NCBI RefSeq assembly: GCF_904846625.1
Contig: NZ_CAJHBL010000001.1
Location: 620,001-684,000, forward strand
DNA: 64,000 nucleotides
Source: Psychrobacter sp. JCM 18900
Lineage (GTDB): Bacteria > Pseudomonadota > Gammaproteobacteria > Pseudomonadales > Moraxellaceae
Reading direction: 5' to 3'
The notes beneath the pieces were generated by a model. It was not told the DNA's origin. It did not search any database and saw only the letters and a program-made list of their open reading frames with translations. This document shows, piece by piece, positions 59,034-64,000 of this stretch. Position numbers and translations under genes: made by a program. The stretch's first letter is position 1. Each line of letters opens with the position of its first letter.

Positions 59034-59927
59034 ATGGCTGCTGACATTTTGTTTGTGATTGCCCTGATGATGGTTGTCAGTTTGGTTTGGGGCGCACTTG
59101 CCATCCCTTATCTACGCAAACGTTTACCGAAGATATACTTAATTGCGCGCTCTTGGTGGCTAATGTTAGCAACGCTATGCACGTGTTATGTGATTGCAAA
59201 GATAGCGAACAACAATCAAAACTCAAATTATCAAGCGCATCCCTATCAATGGCTGATTGTTTTATTCTTTATCTTAATCGGTTTACGCGGTGGCTATGAG
59301 ATCAAACGCCTGTGGTGTCTGCGTAGTAGAGAAACCCTTATTCAAAAACTCCGAGCACGCGGTTTGCAGCCAGACTCTCTACGCTGTCCTAATTCCTCCT
59401 TGGACGCTACGCAAAACTATACGCGGCTTAACTTTTTAGATCTGCTATTCAGCGTTGTCTTTACCTCCCTAATAATTAGCCTGATCGCTTTACAGCAATT
59501 GACCTGGCAACGCGAACAACATGGCATTTTACTCTTCGTATTATTTGCCAGTCAGTTTAATGATATTGCCCAATATCTATGCGGGCGACTGCTTGGACGT
59601 AAGCTGTTTAAACGAGGTCTAGCGCCGACTATTAGTCCGAATAAAAGCATTGAAGGTGCTATCTTTGGTAGTTTAGTTGCGGCAATGTTGGCAGCAGTAT
59701 TAGGTTTTTGGCTCACTCCTTTTGATTGGTGGGTCTGTCTATTAGCTGCCTATGGCTTGGCTGTGAGCGGTATCTTGGGAGATTTATTAGAATCAGCGTT
59801 TAAACGCCAACACAGGGTGAAAGACACCGGAACGATGCTTGCTGGTCATGGTGGGGTCTTAGATCGGATAGACAGTTTGCTGATTGGAGTGCCAGTATTT
59901 ACCCTACTGTACTGGTTACTTGGTTAA
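59034..59927 (+). CDS. CdsA/YnbB-type phosphatidate cytidylyltransferase
   Basis: This multi-spanning membrane enzyme is predicted to make CDP-diacylglycerol or a related CDP-lipid. About 297 residues form seven or eight hydrophobic segments. The C-terminal family signature is present: [20 protein letters not shown] followed by GVLDRIDS, with [13 protein letters not shown] and [16 protein letters not shown] earlier. The ATG at 59034 is chosen; the frame is open to a TTG at 59019. It is convergent with, and 26 bp from, the SDR gene. Its neighbourhood (hydrolase-methyltransferase fusion, patatin, SDR) points to a YnbB-type accessory enzyme rather than the housekeeping CdsA. Confidence 0.85.
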   Translation: MAADILFVIALMMVVSLVWGALAIPYLRKRLPKIYLIARSWWLMLATLCTCYVIAKIANNNQNSNYQAHPYQWLIVLFFILIGLRGGYEIKRLWCLRSRETLIQKLRARGLQPDSLRCPNSSLDATQNYTRLNFLDLLFSVVFTSLIISLIALQQLTWQREQHGILLFVLFASQFNDIAQYLCGRLLGRKLFKRGLAPTISPNKSIEGAIFGSLVAAMLAAVLGFWLTPFDWWVCLLAAYGLAVSGILGDLLESAFKRQHRVKDTGTMLAGHGGVLDRIDSLLIGVPVFTLLYWLLG

Positions 59928-59953
59928 ACCTAGTCAAAGTATTGGTAGACATA

Positions 59954-60781
59954 CTATCTGGCTTTATCTAGTTTACTGCGCAATAGCCAATTGAGCACAG
60001 GCTTTGGTAAATGATTTAAGGCACTCGTGATATAGCGCATCGAACGTGGAAATATGGCTAGTTCTACATCATCGTCAATCGCTTGCATAATATGATCAAC
60101 CGCTGCTTGCGTGCTCATGATAAATGGCTTATGGCTAGCATCGCCATCATTTAAATCACGTAACGCTTGAGTATCAATATAGCCTGAAGCAATACAGTTT
60201 ACTTGGATGTTATAAGGCGTAAGTGCTGCTCGATAAGCGCTAGCCGTAGCAATCATCGCGCGTTTGCTTTTGGCATAAAGGCTGGCATAAGGATAATCCA
60301 TCGTGCCAGCGATAGAGGCAATACAAATGAGGCTAGGTCTCTCACTTCCAGTCACATCTAACGCCTGATGTGATTGTTTTAATTGCTGCTTTAACTGACT
60401 GCTTGCCCATCTAAAAACCTGCTCAAATGCCTGTAAATTAATCGCTAGCATTTGGTCGCTATCTGCTTGATTTAGGTGATGGATACGCTCATTGGTATAG
60501 CTACCAGCACTATAGATCAGTCTTTGAAATGGAATACCTGACAAATTGTCTAATAACGTTCGCGTTTGACTTGGGTCAGTTAAATCACACACATAAGTCA
60601 CAATAGCAGGATGCTGGCTGTTGATATCGGCTATCTTTGCTGCGCTACTTCCGACAACGCTTACTTGCCAGCCAAGCATCTGATGATGCAACGCCAAAGC
60701 TAAGCCAATGCCACTTGTCCCACCAACGATAATAATATGCGGCGTATAGGTTTCGGCGATATCTTCTAGGAGAGTCTTCAT
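59954..60781 (-). CDS. Short-chain dehydrogenase/reductase
   Basis: This is an NAD(P)-dependent oxidoreductase of unknown substrate. The 275 residues have the nucleotide loop IIIVGGTSGIGLALALHHQM (about 16-35), YSAGSY, the catalytic region CIASIAGTMDYPYASLYAKS with Tyr and Lys in YxxxK, and NCIASGYIDT. The C-terminal part with PLPKPVLNW-like residues and several basic residues may touch the membrane. The start overlaps the stop of the patatin-like gene by 4 bp (ATGA type), so it is the third gene of the lipid-related operon. Confidence 0.9.
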   Translation of the reverse strand: MKTLLEDIAETYTPHIIIVGGTSGIGLALALHHQMLGWQVSVVGSSAAKIADINSQHPAIVTYVCDLTDPSQTRTLLDNLSGIPFQRLIYSAGSYTNERIHHLNQADSDQMLAINLQAFEQVFRWASSQLKQQLKQSHQALDVTGSERPSLICIASIAGTMDYPYASLYAKSKRAMIATASAYRAALTPYNIQVNCIASGYIDTQALRDLNDGDASHKPFIMSTQAAVDHIMQAIDDDVELAIFPRSMRYITSALNHLPKPVLNWLLRSKLDKAR

Positions 60782-61974
60782 AATTTATGTTGCTGTATAT
60801 AGTCGACCGTACGCTGATAGCCATATTGCCATTGCGCCTGCATTTGCTGCACAAAACCGTCATAGTCGCTATGTATTAGCTCAACGGTCATTTGCTTTAG
60901 GTTAAAACGCTTTTGCACATTTTGCCCTCTCAGTTGCTGCTCGTTATCTGCAAAGGGTAACCAATGTAGCTGACGGTTTTTATTAGTGGTGTCAGTGCGA
61001 GGCGACACGCTGATTGGTTGATAACCGTGTACTGCGGCCAAACGCTCGTTGGGATCAAAACCAAAGACGCGCTGAATCGCGGGAGCAGCCAGCCATGGGT
61101 CATAACCTGCCTTGGTTTCTGCAAATACGCTGTCACCCAACTGACAGGCTAGCTCAATCGGTGTCAAATTGATCACACCTCCCAAGCACCAGCCAAGCTC
61201 TGTGATATGTGTTGGCGGTAGATAGTACATGTCAGCCATAGACGCACGAATCACTGGGGCAAAATCCCATTGCGTCTGCACCTTTACAGAAGGGTGTATG
61301 CGTCGGTTTGCAAATGCGTGCGCAGGTGATGTCATTTGCCCGTCGTCCAGACCTGATGCGAAATTTGGCAAATTTGCTAAGCACGGGGGCGTAAATAACA
61401 ACTCTTGCAGTACAAGTTTTTCATTATATAAGCCATCAGCAGGTGCTTGATACAATCGACTGGCAATGATGGCTATTTCTGGTGTTGCTTTATCAGTATT
61501 GCTAATATCATTATTACTAGTAGCAAACTGCGACAGTTCATCTAGCCAGTACTGCTCGTTATCGATACGAAACATCGCCAACTGCTGTAGCTCATTTAAC
61601 AGTCGCTCGTAGCTGTCTGCTTGACGTTGTCCTTGTCCATTATCCCTTTGCTTTGATAACCGCCAACGTTTGAGTGCATGTGTCATATAGCACAGCTTTA
61701 GACGTTTATTGGCTTCATCTGGCGCGACATGTCTGATGGCAGTGATGACACGATATAACTCACGGCTGCACATCAATGCTTGCAAATCTTTAGGGTCAGG
61801 CGCAAGGTGTACTAAGTAGGCAGACAAACTACCACCGCAAGTACCAACGATAATGTCTGGCGTCAAATCATGCGCTGCTAGGGCTGCATAGCTACCCAAA
61901 TAATAACCAAAACGTGAGCCTCCGCCTGAGAAAAGCTGAACACGCTCATAAGGTTTAACCAGCTGATTATTCAT
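60778..61974 (-). CDS. Patatin-like protein with substituted catalytic residues
   Basis: The 398 residues carry the patatin fold landmarks. The oxyanion loop FSGGGSRFGYYLGSYAAL is at about 15-32, and GTCGGSLSAYL (44-54) replaces the usual GxSxG, so the nucleophile serine is Cys46 (codon TGC). The catalytic Asp of the usual DGG motif is replaced by Leu in CLGGVINLTP (L264). It may be a non-catalytic binder or a differently working acyltransferase. No signal peptide or membrane segment is seen. It lies 3 bp after the fusion gene and overlaps the SDR gene. Confidence 0.85.
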   Translation of the reverse strand: MNNQLVKPYERVQLFSGGGSRFGYYLGSYAALAAHDLTPDIIVGTCGGSLSAYLVHLAPDPKDLQALMCSRELYRVITAIRHVAPDEANKRLKLCYMTHALKRWRLSKQRDNGQGQRQADSYERLLNELQQLAMFRIDNEQYWLDELSQFATSNNDISNTDKATPEIAIIASRLYQAPADGLYNEKLVLQELLFTPPCLANLPNFASGLDDGQMTSPAHAFANRRIHPSVKVQTQWDFAPVIRASMADMYYLPPTHITELGWCLGGVINLTPIELACQLGDSVFAETKAGYDPWLAAPAIQRVFGFDPNERLAAVHGYQPISVSPRTDTTNKNRQLHWLPFADNEQQLRGQNVQKRFNLKQMTVELIHSDYDGFVQQMQAQWQYGYQRTVDYIQQHKL

Positions 61975-61977
61975 CTA

Positions 61978-63990
61978 TCACTCATCATCAGCTGGTACAG
62001 TTTTAATCGCTAATGACACGGTAAATATCCCAAAGCGATCGATACGCATCGTGACTTTCTTAAAGCCTGCCCGCTCAACCAATTGATCCATTTCCGCTTG
62101 CGAACGGCAACGCATCACCCAACTACTGCCACGGTGATTGTTTAGTGTTTTACTGATAAATTCCTGTTCAGGGTGCCACGGTTGATTGGTATAAATCAGA
62201 TAACCGCCCGATTTTAAACTGTCATAAATACCTGCCAAAGCCGTCGCTGGTAGCGCATTATCAGAGAATAATTCAAATAACCCAGAAGCAATAGCAAGAT
62301 CTGCTTTTTTAGTATCGGTGCTAGTGTCATTCGTATGTGCATTGATATAACTGGCAGGATCAAAGGCGTCCTTTTGACTGGTCATTACTCGATTGCTCAT
62401 GGCTAAACGCTCCGCCTTTGCGTGCAATGCTTGAATATTATGCATTTCATAATCACGCAACTCAGCCTGCAAATCTACAAATTCTGTTAATAGATCAAAC
62501 GCATAAAAACCATGTCCACTAGCGATATCTAACAGTTTTGGTTGGTATGATTTATTGCTGCTTTGGTTTTTATCTTCGATATCTGCAAGTGCTAAACGTG
62601 CCAACTCCAATATATGCTCACGGCGAATACGAATACCTTGCCAGCCGATATTGTTTAAATAAAACTTATCGACTGCCTGTCCAAACTTATTCTGACCGCT
62701 GGGCTTGTTGTAATAGACATGATCCAGCGAGTGACCTGAATCAAATCCATGTTCAAGTCCTGTAGCAATCGCATCGCTGACATGACCAAACTTCTGCATC
62801 GCAAAACGGGTAATCGCAAAGTTTGGATTGAATGGTTTAATCGCCAAACGATCCACCTTATCTTTACTGGCACTGTTTAAGTGAGCGGTACTTAGATCAG
62901 GGGCTTGGACTGGTGCGCTAAATACTTGCTCAGCAAACTCAATACAGTCGGCAAATACATCGGCTTTATTGGTCTCATGAAAGATTGCATGATAGCTGTC
63001 TGGATACAACTGCCAGCGTTTGATCGGTGTGTTAATCGCTTCATAAAATGCGCGCTCAGCCTGTTTATCGACCACATAATCCTTGCCCGCACACAAGACA
63101 AACGTCGGTACGGTGATAGCACCAGCATCATCGAGTAGACGCTGACCCGTTGCATGAGTGTCAATGAGCAAGTCGGTCGAGATACTATTCGATATCAATG
63201 GATCGGCATTATAGGCTTGTTGCGCGTCTTTATCATGAGTCAGTACTTGTGCTTTGACATAGCTGCTGACACGGGACATCAGACCTAGCGTACGCGCCAC
63301 CTTCAACGACGGTATGGCAAAGGGCAAATACAAGCGAATACTGAGCGCAGGCGTGCCAAGTATCATCCCGCGAATATTTGGCGCATAATCATGTACCCAT
63401 GCTGCTGCCAATACCGCGCCGATACTGCTAGCGACAATCAATGTATCTTCAATAGCAATGCCTGTTTGCCCAATCACCAGTTGTACAAAACCTTCTAAAT
63501 CTCGCTCAAGCTCGGTGACGCTCTCTGCATGATCTTTTATACCACCTGAGCGCCCATTGCCGCGCGCATCCCAAGCAAATACTTGATAGCCAGCTGTTGC
63601 AAACTGCTCTCCCAGTTCTGCCAATCGTCCCGAATGCTCGTGCCCTCGATGCAATAAGATAACTTGGCGCAACGGTTGGTTGGCTTGCTTAATATCTTCT
63701 AAAGCCCTCGTTAGCCAATAGCGATAATAAATAGCCGTGCCATCATAAGCGTTATAACAGCTTTCACCATTGATGATTTTAGATGCGGGCAATTCAAAAC
63801 CAACACTGGCCTGTTCTTCGAATTTTTGACTATCAACGGTTGTGGTTGGCATTTCTTTGAACTCCAATGGGCGAGCGTTATCAGTAGAAGTATTTGGCAA
63901 AACAACAGTAAGAGATAGTGAGTTGTTTGTTGACTCACCCAGTACGGATCGCAGCTCAGGTGGGTTACGCCTCAAGTATAACTCTGTCAT
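61978..63990 (-). CDS. YnbC-like alpha/beta hydrolase-methyltransferase fusion
   Basis: This bifunctional protein resembles E. coli YnbC. The hydrolase half has VILLHRGHEHSGRLAELGEQ, WDARGNGRSG, the nucleophile elbow VASSIGAVLAA (Ser189, first Gly replaced by Ala), CAGKDYVVD and DSYHAIFHE for Asp and His. The C-terminal half (about 440-670) is a class I methyltransferase with LLDIASGHGFYAFDLL as SAM motif I and LKSGGYLIYTNQPWHP. Length is 670, or 624 if the ATG at 63852 is used, which has GGAG nine bases upstream. The substrate is probably lipid-linked, but is unknown. The upstream context is outside the window. Confidence 0.85.
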   Translation of the reverse strand: MTELYLRRNPPELRSVLGESTNNSLSLTVVLPNTSTDNARPLEFKEMPTTTVDSQKFEEQASVGFELPASKIINGESCYNAYDGTAIYYRYWLTRALEDIKQANQPLRQVILLHRGHEHSGRLAELGEQFATAGYQVFAWDARGNGRSGGIKDHAESVTELERDLEGFVQLVIGQTGIAIEDTLIVASSIGAVLAAAWVHDYAPNIRGMILGTPALSIRLYLPFAIPSLKVARTLGLMSRVSSYVKAQVLTHDKDAQQAYNADPLISNSISTDLLIDTHATGQRLLDDAGAITVPTFVLCAGKDYVVDKQAERAFYEAINTPIKRWQLYPDSYHAIFHETNKADVFADCIEFAEQVFSAPVQAPDLSTAHLNSASKDKVDRLAIKPFNPNFAITRFAMQKFGHVSDAIATGLEHGFDSGHSLDHVYYNKPSGQNKFGQAVDKFYLNNIGWQGIRIRREHILELARLALADIEDKNQSSNKSYQPKLLDIASGHGFYAFDLLTEFVDLQAELRDYEMHNIQALHAKAERLAMSNRVMTSQKDAFDPASYINAHTNDTSTDTKKADLAIASGLFELFSDNALPATALAGIYDSLKSGGYLIYTNQPWHPEQEFISKTLNNHRGSSWVMRCRSQAEMDQLVERAGFKKVTMRIDRFGIFTVSLAIKTVPADDE

Positions 63991-64000
63991 ATAACGTAGT

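Overview
This 64 kb window looks like the chromosome of a Moraxellaceae gammaproteobacterium, most likely Psychrobacter. The evidence is moderate-to-low GC, a complete gammaproteobacterial ndk-rlmN-pilW-rodZ-ispG-hisS-yfgM-bamB-der block, the hisZ-purA pair, and protein sequences of Psychrobacter/Acinetobacter type. No rRNA, tRNA, CRISPR array, prophage or insertion sequence was recognised. The genus is an inference from pattern, not from a search.

Layout: (1) 1-6.0 kb, minus strand: molybdenum cofactor operon moeA-moaA-moaB-mobA-moaC-moaD-moaE followed by modA, which is cut by the window start. (2) 6.3-9.5 kb, minus: surE, nlpD-like LytM lipoprotein and an MltB-type transglycosylase. A small secreted protein of unknown function and a PBP5/6-type D,D-carboxypeptidase follow on the plus strand. 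(3) 12.3-14.3 kb: a membrane histidine kinase with a receiver-like tail that lacks the phosphorylation site. (4) 14.5-28.4 kb, minus: housekeeping block der, bamB, yfgM, hisS, ispG, rodZ, pilW, rlmN, ndk, purA, hisZ. (5) 28.9-32.2 kb: DUF2237 protein, CorA-type transporter, PsiE-like protein, folD. (6) 32.4-47.8 kb, minus: a surface polysaccharide (capsule/EPS) locus running wza-wzc-dehydratase-ABC flippase-three glycosyltransferases-Wzy-like polymerase-glycosyltransferase-initiating phosphoglycosyltransferase-aminotransferase. Its middle (about 34.4-40.3 kb) is clearly more AT-rich and contains a tandem glycosyltransferase duplication. (7) 48.3-53.1 kb: rluB, three adjacent genes that I read as diverged paralogues of one uncharacterised helical family (one with an EF-hand loop), a LysE/ArgO exporter and a MarC protein. 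(8) 53.4-58.9 kb: de novo NAD synthesis nadC, a NadQ/NrtR-type regulator, nadA and nadB. A shared palindromic operator candidate lies upstream of both nadC and nadA. (9) 59.0-64.0 kb: a lipid-related cluster with a CdsA-type cytidylyltransferase, an SDR, a patatin-fold protein with both catalytic positions substituted, and a hydrolase-methyltransferase fusion resembling E. coli YnbC.

The best candidates for undescribed biology are the three-paralogue family at 49.4-51.6 kb, the ynb-like lipid cluster with its altered patatin at 59-64 kb, and the NadQ-type operator pair controlling NAD synthesis in a gammaproteobacterium. The polysaccharide locus is also notable. It uses a PglK-type ABC flippase, has neither wzx nor wzb, and encodes the dehydratase and aminotransferase of a diamino-sugar pathway without the expected acetyltransferase.
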